This document shows positions 1 to 8,594 of a DNA stretch of 64,000 nucleotides, piece by piece (positions within the stretch are counted from its first letter, which is position 1; the number at the start of each line of letters is the position of its first letter). The position numbers were made by a program, and so were the translations under genes. This DNA is from GCA-003244245 sp035714625 (lineage in GTDB: Bacteria; Actinomycetota; Actinomycetes; Mycobacteriales; Pseudonocardiaceae). Below the pieces are notes generated by a model. The model was not told the origin of the DNA and searched no databases. It saw only the letters and a list, made by a program, of their open reading frames with translations. The stretch covers positions 6,431-70,430 of the forward strand of contig DASTLT010000169.1 of NCBI GenBank assembly GCA_035714625.1, in the 5' to 3' direction.

Positions 1-256
1 CGGCGCGGGCGGGGTCGAGCGGATCCGGGTGGACTTCTCCGGCCCGCACCTGGAGCACCTGTGCGCCGTGCTGGACACCACCCCCGACGCCCAGCGCCGC
101 AACATCCCGACCAGGCCGGAGGCCGCCACCCTCCAGCCCGATCGGGAGGCGGCCACCGGTCAGGTGCTGGGCCAGGGCGGCGCTGAGTTCGACCCGAAAC
201 TGAACGGGGAGCTGGAGGCGGCCGCGGACGAACCGACCGCCAGGGCGAACGCGTGA
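1..256 (+). CDS. 3' end of an upstream transfer-locus gene (partial)
   Basis: Only the last 84 or so codons are present, read in the frame that ends with TGA at 254-256. The visible tail is hydrophilic, rich in Ala, Glu and Pro, and has no recognisable catalytic motif. Its stop overlaps the GTG start of the VirB6-like gene at 253, so the two are translationally coupled in one operon. In actinobacterial conjugation loci this position is often held by a VirB4/TraE-type ATPase, but the fragment is too short to show that. The identity is therefore inference from the neighbours. Confidence 0.55.
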   Translation, partial: GAGGVERIRVDFSGPHLEHLCAVLDTTPDAQRRNIPTRPEAATLQPDREAATGQVLGQGGAEFDPKLNGELEAAADEPTARANA

Positions 257-2256
257 TCATCCGGCTGGTGTTCGTCATGGTGCTCGCGCTGCTGGGGGTC
301 CAGGCGCTGCTGGGCGTGCCCGCGTGGGCGCAGGTCCCCGGCGTGGAGGACTGCAAGGAGGCGCCTAACCCGGAACGGCCCGGAGCCGGCATGGTCGGCG
401 CGCTGGATCCGACACCGCTGGAGGCAGGCGCGCCGGACAGCGTGTACCGGGAGGTCGGCTACGCCGGGCTGGTCTGGCACACCTACGACCTGGGCTGTGG
501 CCCCTCGGGGGTGCGCAACCCGGAAGCGGTGATCGATACCTGGACCGGCAACCTGCTGTTCAACGTCGGCAAGGTGATCGTCGGCGCGGCCAACGGGCTG
601 CACTACGCACTGGCCGACGGGGGCCTGCTCGCCCCACTGGACGACCTGATCGTCTCCGGTACCGCCGGGCTCTATGACAGCGTGTACGCGCCCTGGCTCG
701 GGTTGGTCGCCGTGCTGCTGGCGATCGTGATGTTCCGCTCGATCTGGCGGGGTGACCTGGCCACCGTCAGCAAGCGGGCGGCCTGGGCACTGGCCGGCAT
801 CTGGCTGGCCGCGGCGACCTACCTCACGCCGATCTTGTACACCCAGGTGCTCGACGAGGTGCTGGTGAACGGCAGCAACCAGGTCCGGACCGGGTTCCTG
901 CAGGAGGTCGGGATCGAGCAGCGCGACGCGCTGCCGACCCTGCTGCACGACCAGATCGTCTACCGCAACTGGCTGCGCGGGGAGTTCGGCTCTCCGGACG
1001 GGCCACAGGCCCAGCAACTGGGCCGGGATCTGGTGCGCGCGCAGGCCTACACCAAACAGGAGATCGCCCAGGGCGCGGACGACCCGAGCTCGGGGGTGGA
1101 GGCCCGCAAGAAACAGGAGTACGAGACCATCGCCACCCGCACCGGCAGCGCTTACGGCTACTTCCAGGGGGTGGACGGCAGCCGGATCGGGGTCGGGTTC
1201 CTGGCCGCACTGCAGTCGGGCATGTTCGCGCTGTTCCAGTTGCTCTCCCAGGCCGCATTGCTGCTGGCCCAGATCGTGTTGCGGGTGGTCGTGCTGCTGG
1301 GCCCGGTGATCGGCCTGGTCGCGATCCTGTACCACGAGCTGCTACGCGGGATCGGCCGGGCGGTGGGCGCCGCGTTGCTCAACGTCATCGTGCTCTCGGC
1401 GTTGACCGCCCTGCACGCCCTGGTCCTGGTGTGGGTGTTCAACCCTGCCCACAGCATGTCGGTGCTGGCCCAGATGCTGCTCGCCGGGCTGATCACGCTG
1501 GTGATGTTGCTGGTGGCGCGTCCGGTCCGGCGGATGTGGCAGATGGTGCAGCTCTCGGTCGGCGCCGTGGGGGGCACGGTGCCCGCCGCTGCGCCGGGAG
1601 TGCTGGCCCGGTTGCGGCGACGCCCGGCGGGCGAGGAACCCACCGCCTCGGAGCGGTTCTGGGACGAGACCCGCGGGGGCGTTCCAGGTACGGCGGGTGA
1701 CGCCGCCCCCGGCCGGCCTCGTCCGGAAGGGGGCGTCCCGGTGACGGCCACCGCGCAGCGGTTGGACCGCCCGGGCAGTGGGCCGTCCGTGGTCCCGGTG
1801 CCCGTTGCGCTTGACCCGGGCCGGCCAGGTACCGCCCCCTGGTCACGGCCGGGGCACGACGGCGCTGCGGCGCTGCCGGCCGGATCCGGGTCCGGGTCCG
1901 GGCCGGCTGGGCCGGCGTCGGCTGGGTCTGGGTCGGCTGGGTCTGGGTCGGCTGGGTCGTCAGGGTGGGGTGGGCACGGTTCCCGCCTGGATCCGGTGCC
2001 CGCACTGCCGGCCGAACACAGCTCCACCGCCAGCGCCCGCAGCCGGTTGTCGGACGTGTCGCCGGTGGTCCAGACCACGAGTTGGGACCGGGTCGACGAC
2101 GAGCCGGTGTACGTGCCGTCCCGGTCGGCGACACCGCCCGCAGAGCCGCGCCGGGCCGAGCTGGAGGAGGTCGCCGGCCGGCCGGTGTGGGTGGTGTACC
2201 GGCCCTCGGCCGGGCTCGAGGTCAACGACGGTGACAGCGGCCGGGCCGCAGACTGA
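253..2256 (+). CDS. VirB6/TrbL-like type IV secretion membrane protein
   Basis: A 667-residue polytopic membrane protein. It has an N-terminal signal-like segment (residues 1-26, ending AWAQ), hydrophobic segments near residues 148-164, 176-195, 316-359 (long enough for two spans), 371-396 and 408-420, then a long Pro/Gly/Ser-rich hydrophilic C-terminal tail from about residue 440. This layout fits the VirB6/TrbL class that forms the inner-membrane channel of conjugative type IV secretion systems. The GTG start overlaps the preceding stop. Downstream come a small anchored protein and a cell-wall hydrolase, the usual companions in actinobacterial transfer loci. The family call rests on topology and context, not on a conserved motif. 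Confidence 0.65.
   Translation: MIIRLVFVMVLALLGVQALLGVPAWAQVPGVEDCKEAPNPERPGAGMVGALDPTPLEAGAPDSVYREVGYAGLVWHTYDLGCGPSGVRNPEAVIDTWTGNLLFNVGKVIVGAANGLHYALADGGLLAPLDDLIVSGTAGLYDSVYAPWLGLVAVLLAIVMFRSIWRGDLATVSKRAAWALAGIWLAAATYLTPILYTQVLDEVLVNGSNQVRTGFLQEVGIEQRDALPTLLHDQIVYRNWLRGEFGSPDGPQAQQLGRDLVRAQAYTKQEIAQGADDPSSGVEARKKQEYETIATRTGSAYGYFQGVDGSRIGVGFLAALQSGMFALFQLLSQAALLLAQIVLRVVVLLGPVIGLVAILYHELLRGIGRAVGAALLNVIVLSALTALHALVLVWVFNPAHSMSVLAQMLLAGLITLVMLLVARPVRRMWQMVQLSVGAVGGTVPAAAPGVLARLRRRPAGEEPTASERFWDETRGGVPGTAGDAAPGRPRPEGGVPVTATAQRLDRPGSGPSVVPVPVALDPGRPGTAPWSRPGHDGAAALPAGSGSGSGPAGPASAGSGSAGSGSAGSSGWGGHGSRLDPVPALPAEHSSTASARSRLSDVSPVVQTTSWDRVDDEPVYVPSRSATPPAEPRRAELEEVAGRPVWVVYRPSAGLEVNDGDSGRAAD
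1918..1959 (+). repeat. 15-bp tandem repeat inside the VirB6-like tail
   Basis: The 15-bp unit TCGGCTGGGTCTGGG is present in about 2.8 copies. Being a multiple of three, it keeps frame and encodes a Ser-Ala-Gly-Ser-Gly linker in the C-terminal tail, probably through replication slippage. Confidence 0.85.
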
Positions 2257-2274
2257 GCGGGGGAGGGCAGCGCA

Positions 2275-2847
2275 GTGCCGATCCGGACGCATCGTGGCCG
2301 CGCCGCAGTTTACCGCGCGATCTGGGGCTGGCCGGTGCGGTCGCCCAGGCACCTGGCGGCCCTGGTGCTGGTGCTTGCCACGGTCGCGGCCGGGTTGGCC
2401 CTGGTGCTGCCCGACGGGACCAGCAGCCCGACCACGGCGACGCCGCCGAGCAGCGCCCGGGTGAACCCGTTCGACCCCACCTCCCGCGCGGAGCTGCCCG
2501 GCGCCAGGCCAGACCTGTCCGCTTCCCGGCTCGGCGAGGCCCCGCACGAGGCACTGACCGTGGCGGAGGCCTGGGTGCGGGCGTTCCTGACCGTCCCCGA
2601 GGGCATCAGCTCGGTGCAGTGGGCCGAGCAGATGCGGCCCTACACCACCGCGGAGACCCTGCCCACCCTGCAGTCGGTCGACCCGGCGAACGTGCCGGAC
2701 GCCCGGGTCATCGGCACCCCCCGCACGGTCACCTTGGCCGCAGGCAAGGCCGAGGTGGACGTGCCCACCACGGCAGGGGTGGTGCGGCTGCTGCTGGTCC
2801 CCACGCCCGCCGGGTGGCGGGTGTCCAGCTTCGAGCAGGCGGGCTGA
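2275..2847 (+). CDS. Single-pass conjugation-locus protein (VirB8/TrbC-position)
   Basis: A 190-residue protein with one N-terminal membrane anchor (about residues 22-43), a Pro/Ser/Thr linker and a C-terminal domain of about 110 residues. The C-terminal domain has alternating strands and ends with a GWRVSSFE stretch, which resembles the NTF2-like periplasmic domain of VirB8/TcpC proteins. It lies 18 bp after the VirB6-like gene and 3 bp before the hydrolase gene, so it is in the same operon. The VirB8-like role is inferred from topology and gene order. Confidence 0.5.
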   Translation: MPIRTHRGRAAVYRAIWGWPVRSPRHLAALVLVLATVAAGLALVLPDGTSSPTTATPPSSARVNPFDPTSRAELPGARPDLSASRLGEAPHEALTVAEAWVRAFLTVPEGISSVQWAEQMRPYTTAETLPTLQSVDPANVPDARVIGTPRTVTLAAGKAEVDVPTTAGVVRLLLVPTPAGWRVSSFEQAG

Positions 2848-2850
2848 GCC

Positions 2851-3858
2851 ATGCGGCGATGGCTGGTCGCGTTGCTGGTGGTCGCTGCGTTCGGCAGTCT
2901 CATCGCGGTGGGCGCGATCGCCACTCTGCTCGGTGGGCTGACCAGCGGTGGGGCCATGGGAGCGCCCTGTGGTGTGGTGCTGGCCGCCGCCGATCCCCGC
3001 GAAGCGCCCCCGATGGTGGTCCGGGCCGGTGACCTGGATGCGGAGCAGCAACGCAACGCCGAGCTGATCATCGCGATCGGCAAGCAGCGCGGCCTGCCGC
3101 CCCGGGCCTGGCAGATCGCCATCCAGGCCGGGATGACCGAATCCCGGCTGCACAACCTGGACTACGGCGACCGTGACTCACTCGGCATCTTCCAGATGCG
3201 TCCCTCGCAGGGCTGGGGCACCCCCGCGCAGGTCACCGACCCCGTCTACCAGATCCACAAGTTCTACGACGTGCTGCTGGAGGTACCGGACTGGGAGACC
3301 CGCCGTCCCGGGGACTCCGCGCAGGCCGTCGAGCGGTCCGCCTTTCCCACCCGGTACCACCAGTGGGAAACCCTCGCCGTCGACCTGATCACCACCCGCG
3401 GCGGGGACATCGAAGCCTTCACCAAGGACTTCTGCCCCGAGGAACTGCCGGCCGTCCCGCCGTCCGAGGTCGCCGAGCGGGCCATCGCCTTCGCCCTCGA
3501 TGAGATCGGCAAGCCCTACGTCTGGGGTGCCGAAGGCCCGCACGCCTACGACTGCTCGGGACTGATGATGCGGGCCTACGAGTCCGCCGGGGTCACGCTG
3601 CCCCGCACCTCCCGGGAGCAGTATTGGGCCGGTACCCAGTTGCCGGTGCGCGAGGCACAACCCGGGGATCTGCTGTTCTGGGGCTATGACACCGCCGACC
3701 CGGACAGCATTCACCACGTCGCGATGTACCTGGGCAACGGGCAGATGGTCGAGGCGGCCAACCCCAGCGTGCCGCTGCGGCAACGGTCCGTGGGCTTCGA
3801 TGAGGACGAGCTGATGCCGTTCGCCGTCCGGCCAGGAGTGCCGGACGTCAGCGCCTGA
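2851..3858 (+). CDS. Lytic transglycosylase-like/NlpC-P60 cell-wall hydrolase of the transfer locus
   Basis: A 335-residue exported protein with an N-terminal membrane anchor (residues 4-30). A transglycosylase-like region follows at about 55-150, with the pattern AGMTESRLHN and SLGIFQMRPSQGWG. A C-terminal NlpC/P60 peptidase domain covers about 205-330, with the nucleophile in YDCSGLM and a His in SIHHVAMYLG. Enzymes of this two-domain type open peptidoglycan locally for the secretion channel (the VirB1 role). The gene starts 3 bp after the preceding stop. The domain calls are firm; the specific transfer role is from context. Confidence 0.85.
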   Translation: MRRWLVALLVVAAFGSLIAVGAIATLLGGLTSGGAMGAPCGVVLAAADPREAPPMVVRAGDLDAEQQRNAELIIAIGKQRGLPPRAWQIAIQAGMTESRLHNLDYGDRDSLGIFQMRPSQGWGTPAQVTDPVYQIHKFYDVLLEVPDWETRRPGDSAQAVERSAFPTRYHQWETLAVDLITTRGGDIEAFTKDFCPEELPAVPPSEVAERAIAFALDEIGKPYVWGAEGPHAYDCSGLMMRAYESAGVTLPRTSREQYWAGTQLPVREAQPGDLLFWGYDTADPDSIHHVAMYLGNGQMVEAANPSVPLRQRSVGFDEDELMPFAVRPGVPDVSA

Positions 3859-3873
3859 GTGCGGAGGTGAAAG

Positions 3874-4320
3874 GTGTACACGTCAGAACCGATCCCGCGG
3901 CCAACGGGACCACCCGCCTCGGCCACCCCCCTGCGGGACTTTCTGTCGGATGTCACGCTCGGGGTCAACGAGGGCTACGTCGTGCTGCCGCGTTCGCTGG
4001 CCGAGTCGATGCCGCTGCCCTGGCAGCAACAGATGGCCCGGCTCATCGACGAGCTGCACCAGACCTACGGCGACCTGCCATGGCCGCTCTATCAGGTAGT
4101 GCCCAGCCGGACCGAGCGGCTGGTCGACCTAGACGAGGGCCAGCTCGCCGAGGCCGGGTATCTGCTGGAGATCGACGCGGCCGGTGAGCTGGTGTACCGC
4201 GACCGCCACGACGCGGTGGTACCCGATCCGCAGTCCCGGGAGGTCCTGGTGTCCTGCCTGGACCCGATACCCCGCTGCCCCCCGCCGCCCGCGGGCCCCG
4301 GCCCCGCACCGCAACTCTGA
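3874..4320 (+). CDS. Conserved hypothetical protein of the transfer locus
   Basis: A soluble 148-residue protein without a signal peptide or a motif I recognise. The middle (WQQQMARLIDELHQTYGDLPWPLYQVVP) looks helical, and a short acidic strand region leads to a Pro-rich tail. GTG at 3874 is preceded by a GAGGTGAAAG ribosome binding site. It closes the transfer operon, 15 bp after the hydrolase, and is followed 5 bp later by the F420 reductase, an unrelated housekeeping gene. Function unknown. Confidence 0.7.
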   Translation: MYTSEPIPRPTGPPASATPLRDFLSDVTLGVNEGYVVLPRSLAESMPLPWQQQMARLIDELHQTYGDLPWPLYQVVPSRTERLVDLDEGQLAEAGYLLEIDAAGELVYRDRHDAVVPDPQSREVLVSCLDPIPRCPPPPAGPGPAPQL

Positions 4321-4325
4321 GCCCG

Positions 4326-5000
4326 ATGCCCCATCCCGACCTCGCCGGGCACACCATCGGGGTGCTCGGCGGCACCGGCCCGCAAGGCCGGGGACTGGCC
4401 TACCGCTGGGCGGTGGCCGGGCTGCCGGTGGTGATCGGCTCGCGGGACGCCGACCGGGCCGGGCACGCCGCTGCCCAGTTGCGGGAGCGCAGCGGCTCGT
4501 CCCGGGTCCGCGGAGCGGACAACGCCCGTTGCGCCGCGGAGTCAGACCTGGTGCTCGTCGCGGTGCCCTTCGACGGCCACGCCTCGTTGCTCGGCTCCCT
4601 GCGGGACCCACTCATTGGCAAGATCGTGATCGACTGCGTGAACCCCCTCGGGTTCGATCAGCGTGGCCCACACGCCAAGCCCGTGCCGGAAGGCAGTGCT
4701 GCCGGACAGGCCGCCGCGCTGCTGCCCAGGTCCCGGGTCACCGCGGCGTTCCACCACGTCTCCGCGGTCCTGCTGGACGATCCCGAGATCACCACGGTGG
4801 ACACCGACGTGCTGGTGCTGGGCGATGACCGGGAAGCCACCGACCTGGTGCGAGCCCTGGCCGACGCCATCCCCGGCATCCGCGGGATCTACGGTGGACG
4901 GCTGCGCAACGCCGCCCAGGTGGAGGCCCTCACCGCCAACCTGATCGCGATCAACAAGCGCTACCGCACCCACGCCGGCCTCCGCATCACCAACCTCTAA
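4326..5000 (+). CDS. npdG: NADPH-dependent F420 reductase (F420H2:NADP+ oxidoreductase)
   Basis: This enzyme transfers hydride between coenzyme F420 and NADP in the cytoplasm, supplying F420H2 to actinobacterial reductases. The 224-residue protein starts with an NADP-binding Rossmann motif, GVLGGTGPQGRGLAYR (residues 11-26), followed by VVIGSRDADRA, the region that reads the 2'-phosphate. The signature stretch VDTDVLVLGDD and the C-terminal IYGGRLRNAAQVEALTANLIAIN are typical of the family. Length matches the family norm. It begins 5 bp after the transfer operon, but a functional link to transfer is unlikely. Confidence 0.9.
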   Translation: MPHPDLAGHTIGVLGGTGPQGRGLAYRWAVAGLPVVIGSRDADRAGHAAAQLRERSGSSRVRGADNARCAAESDLVLVAVPFDGHASLLGSLRDPLIGKIVIDCVNPLGFDQRGPHAKPVPEGSAAGQAAALLPRSRVTAAFHHVSAVLLDDPEITTVDTDVLVLGDDREATDLVRALADAIPGIRGIYGGRLRNAAQVEALTANLIAINKRYRTHAGLRITNL

Positions 5001-5008
5001 ATCCCGCG

Positions 5009-5052
5009 TGTCGGGTCTTCGTGCCCGCTGTGTCGGGTCTTCGTGCCCGCTG
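5009..5052. repeat. Perfect 22-bp tandem duplication after the F420 reductase
   Basis: Two identical 22-bp units beginning TGTCGGGTCTTCG lie at 5009-5030 and 5031-5052, eight bases after the npdG stop and preceded by CCCGCG. A diverged pair with the same CCCGCG-TGTCGG start lies after glnA2 at 13821-13865. Confidence 0.9.
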
Positions 5053-5115
5053 CGCAGGCTTCACCTGTACTCCCGGGCGCATGGGAGTGGTTGGCTCCTA
5101 GCGCCAAGAGGGCGC

Positions 5116-5121
5116 TAGCGT
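5116..5121 (+). promoter_or_regulatory. -10 hexamer TAGCGT for a leaderless transcript
   Basis: TAGCGT ends 7 nt before the GTG at 5129. This is the same hexamer-to-start geometry seen at glnE and the glycerate kinase gene, and it favours GTG 5129 over the in-frame GTG at 5120, which overlaps the hexamer. Confidence 0.5.
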
Positions 5122-5128
5122 GTTGGCA

Positions 5129-5530
5129 GTGCGCGACCGGCTGCCCGACGAGGCCCCCCGCTGGACCGCCGCCGAACGGGAGTTGGCTCGGCAGGTGCTT
5201 CAAGGCCGCACGGTGGTGGTCAATGTGCGTCGTGGTGGACCCCACCGGCGCCTGGTGCCCTGGCTGATCGACCAGGGGCTGATCATCTACGTTGGCCACG
5301 CCGGGGCGCGGCACTCCTGGCCGGCTTCGGACTTCGCCAACCCGTTCCTCAGGCTGGCCCGCACCGACCGGGAGGCGATGGTGCTCCGCTACCGCGGATG
5401 GCTCGACAATCAGCCGGAACTGTTGGCCAAGATCCGGGACGGGGAGCTGACCGGCCGGGCGCTGGGCTGCTGGTGTGCGCCGCAGATCTGCCATGCCGAC
5501 GTGCTCGCTGAGTACGCGGAGCACGAATGA
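5129..5530 (+). CDS. DUF4326 domain protein
   Basis: A 133-residue soluble protein with the DUF4326 pattern: VVNVRRGG near residue 35, the central block DFANPF (about residue 75), and the Cys-rich end ALGCWCAPQICHADVLAEY. The paired Cys plus His could bind metal, but the family function is unknown. No ribosome binding site is seen and a -10 hexamer sits just upstream, so the start at 5129 is chosen as leaderless. It converges on panB, with 5 bp between the two stop codons. Confidence 0.8.
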   Translation: MRDRLPDEAPRWTAAERELARQVLQGRTVVVNVRRGGPHRRLVPWLIDQGLIIYVGHAGARHSWPASDFANPFLRLARTDREAMVLRYRGWLDNQPELLAKIRDGELTGRALGCWCAPQICHADVLAEYAEHE

Positions 5531-5535
5531 GTGGG

Positions 5536-6402
5536 TCAGTGATAGGTGTGCTCCGGGCCGGGATAGCCGCCCGAGCGGACCTCCTCGGCGAAGTGGCTCG
5601 CGGCCTCCCGAAGCCCGTCGCCGAGCCCGGCGTAGGTCTTGACGAACTTCGGCAGGCGCCCACCGGGAATCCGGAAAGCCGCCATGTCCTGCCACACCAT
5701 GACCTGGGCGTCGCAGTCCGGTCCGGCACCGATACCGATGGTGGGCACGGTGGTGGCTGCGGTGATCCGGGCGGCGAGCTCGGCGGGCACCACCTCCAAG
5801 ACGATGGCGAATGCCCCCGCCGCTTCCAGGGACTTCGCATCCGCCACCAGCCGCTCGCCCTGCTCGCCGCGACCCTGCACCGAGTAACCGCCCAGGACGT
5901 GCACCGACTGCGGGGTGAGCCCGAGGTGGGCCATCACTGGCACGCCCGCCTCAGTCAGCGCCTCAACCTGGGGGACCACCCGCCGTCCCCCCTCCAGCTT
6001 CACGGCGTGCGCGCCGGACTCCTTGAAGAAACGCGCGGCGGTGTCCAGCGCCTGGATCGGCGAGGACTGGTAGGAGCCGAAGGGCAGGTCGGCCACGACG
6101 AGCGCCCGCCGGGCGCCGCGTACCACGCCGCGTACCAGCGGCACCAGTTCGTCGACAGTCACCGGCACGGTTGTCTCGTAGCCGTAGACGACGTTGGCCG
6201 CGGAGTCGCCTACCAGCAGCACAGGGATGCCCGCGGCATCCAGCAGCGTCGCGGTGGAGTAGTCGTAGGCGGTGAGCATCGCCCACTTCTCCCCGCGGCG
6301 CTTGGCCGCGAGAAGGTCCTGAACCCGGACCCGTCTGACGTTCTGCAGCGGGTCGATTGGTCCACCGTACAAGGTGGGCTCGACAGCAACTGCGGTCATC
6401 AT
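5536..6402 (-). CDS. panB: 3-methyl-2-oxobutanoate hydroxymethyltransferase
   Basis: PanB makes ketopantoate from 2-ketoisovalerate and 5,10-methylene-tetrahydrofolate, the first committed step to pantothenate and CoA. The 288-residue protein has the TIM-barrel signatures: MLTAYDYSTA near residue 41, GDSAANVVYGYETT with the Mg-binding Asp, VVADLPFGSY and AVKLEGG. The ATG at 6402 follows a GGGAGGAC ribosome binding site at a 7-nt spacing. It corresponds to Rv2225 at the edge of the conserved glnA2/glnE block. No panC or panD lies nearby. Confidence 0.96.
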   Translation of the reverse strand: MMTAVAVEPTLYGGPIDPLQNVRRVRVQDLLAAKRRGEKWAMLTAYDYSTATLLDAAGIPVLLVGDSAANVVYGYETTVPVTVDELVPLVRGVVRGARRALVVADLPFGSYQSSPIQALDTAARFFKESGAHAVKLEGGRRVVPQVEALTEAGVPVMAHLGLTPQSVHVLGGYSVQGRGEQGERLVADAKSLEAAGAFAIVLEVVPAELAARITAATTVPTIGIGAGPDCDAQVMVWQDMAAFRIPGGRLPKFVKTYAGLGDGLREAASHFAEEVRSGGYPGPEHTYH

Positions 6403-6542
6403 CGACCGTCCTCCCTCGAGGCCGGCCGTCCGTCGCCGGTCCCCGGGTCGTGCTGGATGGCTGGTACCTCAGAGCGTGGCACTGAATGTCGGTGCCCGGC
6501 ATTACCGTGCGACGAGACTCACAGCTACATCCGGAGGAAGCC

Positions 6543-6726
6543 ATGACCACCGGTACCGATCCGCGGCCGCACCCCTCCGCCGTTCGTCGCCGACCAGCGC
6601 GCGATGCTCGCCGCCTGGCTGGACTACCACCGGGCCACCCTGGAGATCAGGTGCGACTTCCTCGACCACCCTCGACTTCGCTCCCGGCGTGCAGGGACAG
6701 CCTGTCCCGGATCGCTTTTGGAATGA
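6543..6726 (+). pseudogene. DinB/DUF664-family gene remnant, frameshifted and truncated
   Basis: The ATG at 6543 has a good GGAGGAAG ribosome binding site and opens MTTGTDPRPHP. The frame then changes near 6573. In the shifted frame the text reads PPFVADQRAMLAAWLDYHRATLEIR, the typical start of DUF664/DinB-like (mycothiol-dependent enzyme superfamily) proteins. After about 60 codons it ends at TGA 6724-6726, where an intact member has about 170 residues. The frameshift and the loss of most of the protein point to a decayed gene. The family call rests on the N-terminal block only. Confidence 0.6.
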
Positions 6727-6786
6727 CGACGCGACCACCAGGATCGACCGTAGTACGCATGTCATCATGACACCATTTTGCTGCCA

Positions 6787-8541
6787 TCACGGGCTGCCGT
6801 CCCCGGTGGGATCGCGCTCCCGCCAGCAGTTGGTGATCGGCAGCCGGCGGTCCCGGCCGAACGCCTTCAAGGTGATCTTCGTGCCGGGTGGGTACTGGCG
6901 GCGCTTGTACTCCGCCGCGTCCACCAACCGCACGATGCGCTCGACCAGCTCAGCGTCGAAACCAGCGGCTACCAGGTCGCCGAAGCCGCGGTCGCCCTCC
7001 ACGTAGTCGTCCAGCACGTCGTCGAGCAGCAGGTAGTCGGGTAGCGAGTCGGTATCGAGCTGGCCAGGACGCAGTTCAGCGGAGGGGGGTTTGGTGATGG
7101 AGCTCGGTGGGATCGGCGGGGTTTCGCCGCGCTTCTCGGCCTCGGTGTTGCGCCATTGCGCCAGCGCCCACACCGCGGTCTTGGGCACGTCCTTGATCGG
7201 GGCGAAGCCACCGACCGCGTCCCCGTAGATCGTGGAGTAGCCCACCGCGAGCTCGGACTTGTTCCCGGTGGCAAGCACCAGGTGGCCGTGCTGGTTGGAC
7301 AGCGCCATCAGGGTCACTCCTCGGCAGCGGGCCTGCACGTTCTCCTCGGCCAACCCAGACAGCCCGAGCTGGCGGACGAAAACCTCAACCAGCTCCGCGA
7401 TCGGCTGCACCTGGAAGTGCAGCCCGGTGCGCTCGGCCAGGTCGGCGGCATCGGCGAGGGAGTGCGCGGAGGAATACGACGAGGGCATCGCCACCGCATG
7501 CACCGCGTCGGCGCCCAGCGCGTCCACCGCCAGCGCGGCGCATACCGCCGAGTCGATGCCCCCGGACAGCCCGAGCACCACTGAGCGGAAGCCGTTCTTG
7601 CGGGCGTAGTCCCGCAGGCCACACACCAGCGCGCCCCACACCTCGGCCTGGTCGGGCAGTGGTTCGCCCAACGGGGGCTCGGTCAACGCGGGAGCGGGCC
7701 GCGGTGGGTAGGGCGGCAGCGGGTCCTCGACCAGCACCACCCGGCGGACCTCCAGCCCGGCGAAATGACCCTCGGTTCGGGCCGACCCGCCGGGCAGATC
7801 CAGGTCGAGCACCGTGAGCTGCTCGGTGAACTGCGGTACCCGGGCCAGCAACTCGCCGCGGCGGCCGACCACCATCGAGTCGCCATCGAAGACCAGCTCA
7901 TCCTGCCCGCCGACCAGGTTGGCGTAGGCCAGCGGCACGCCTGCCTCGGCGGCGCGGCGGGCCACCAGTGCGAACCGGATGTCGTCCTTCGCCCGCTCGT
8001 AGGGTGAGGCGTTGGGCGCGACCACCAGGTCCACCCCGGCCTGCGCCAGCGCGGTGACCGGGCCGCCCTCTTGCCAGAGGTCCTCGCAGATCACCATCCC
8101 GATCTCCAGGCCGTGCAGCCGCAACACACTCAAAGTGGTGCCCGCCGCGAAATAGCGGCGCTCGTCGAACACCCCGTAGTTGGGCAGGTGATGCTTGAAC
8201 TGGCGGGCCACCACGCGTCCGCCGAACAGCACCGCGACCGCGTTGCGCGGGCCGTGCTGGTCGCGGTCCAGGTACCCGACGACGACGGTCAACGCCCCGC
8301 AGCCGTCCTCGACCAGCCGAGTGGCGAGCGTTTCCAGGGTGCGTACCGACGCGACGGTGAACGACTCGCGCAGCGCCAGGTCCTCCACCGGGTAGCCGGT
8401 CAGGGCCATCTCGCCGAACACCACCAGGTGGGCACCGGCCGCGGCCGCGTCACGACAGTACGCAGTGATCAACATCGCGTTGCCGTCGAGGCCACCCACG
8501 CAGGGGTTGACCTGGGCCAGGGCCAGACGGATCTGCGGCAT
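6787..8541 (-). CDS. nadE: Glutamine-dependent NAD+ synthetase
   Basis: NadE amidates nicotinic acid adenine dinucleotide to NAD+, taking ammonia from glutamine. The 584-residue two-domain form is present. The N-terminal nitrilase-like glutaminase carries the Glu in GEMALTGYP, the Lys in FKHHLPNYGVFDE and the Cys in MVICEDLW. The C-terminal synthetase has the PP-loop LGLSGGIDSAV near residue 315. I start at ATG 8541 (MPQIRLALAQVNP, the usual family start). An in-frame ATG at 8553 would add four residues. AGGAGG sits only 1 nt before 8541, so the real initiation mode is unclear. Confidence 0.95.
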   Translation of the reverse strand: MPQIRLALAQVNPCVGGLDGNAMLITAYCRDAAAAGAHLVVFGEMALTGYPVEDLALRESFTVASVRTLETLATRLVEDGCGALTVVVGYLDRDQHGPRNAVAVLFGGRVVARQFKHHLPNYGVFDERRYFAAGTTLSVLRLHGLEIGMVICEDLWQEGGPVTALAQAGVDLVVAPNASPYERAKDDIRFALVARRAAEAGVPLAYANLVGGQDELVFDGDSMVVGRRGELLARVPQFTEQLTVLDLDLPGGSARTEGHFAGLEVRRVVLVEDPLPPYPPRPAPALTEPPLGEPLPDQAEVWGALVCGLRDYARKNGFRSVVLGLSGGIDSAVCAALAVDALGADAVHAVAMPSSYSSAHSLADAADLAERTGLHFQVQPIAELVEVFVRQLGLSGLAEENVQARCRGVTLMALSNQHGHLVLATGNKSELAVGYSTIYGDAVGGFAPIKDVPKTAVWALAQWRNTEAEKRGETPPIPPSSITKPPSAELRPGQLDTDSLPDYLLLDDVLDDYVEGDRGFGDLVAAGFDAELVERIVRLVDAAEYKRRQYPPGTKITLKAFGRDRRLPITNCWRERDPTGDGSP

Positions 8542-8582
8542 GCCTCCTATCATCCAGAAAAGTGCACGGTGGGGGTCTCACT

Positions 8583-8588
8583 AGACTC
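8583..8588 (+). promoter_or_regulatory. -10 hexamer TAGACT before the CaeA-like gene
   Basis: TAGACT ends 6 nt before the GTG at 8595, predicting a leaderless mRNA and supporting that start over GTG 8562. Confidence 0.5.
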
Positions 8589-8594
8589 GGGCCG

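Noticed and set aside
1918..1959. CRISPR-like repeat array
   Set aside because: The 15-bp direct repeat is in frame within a coding tail and has no spacers; no CRISPR array is seen anywhere in the window.
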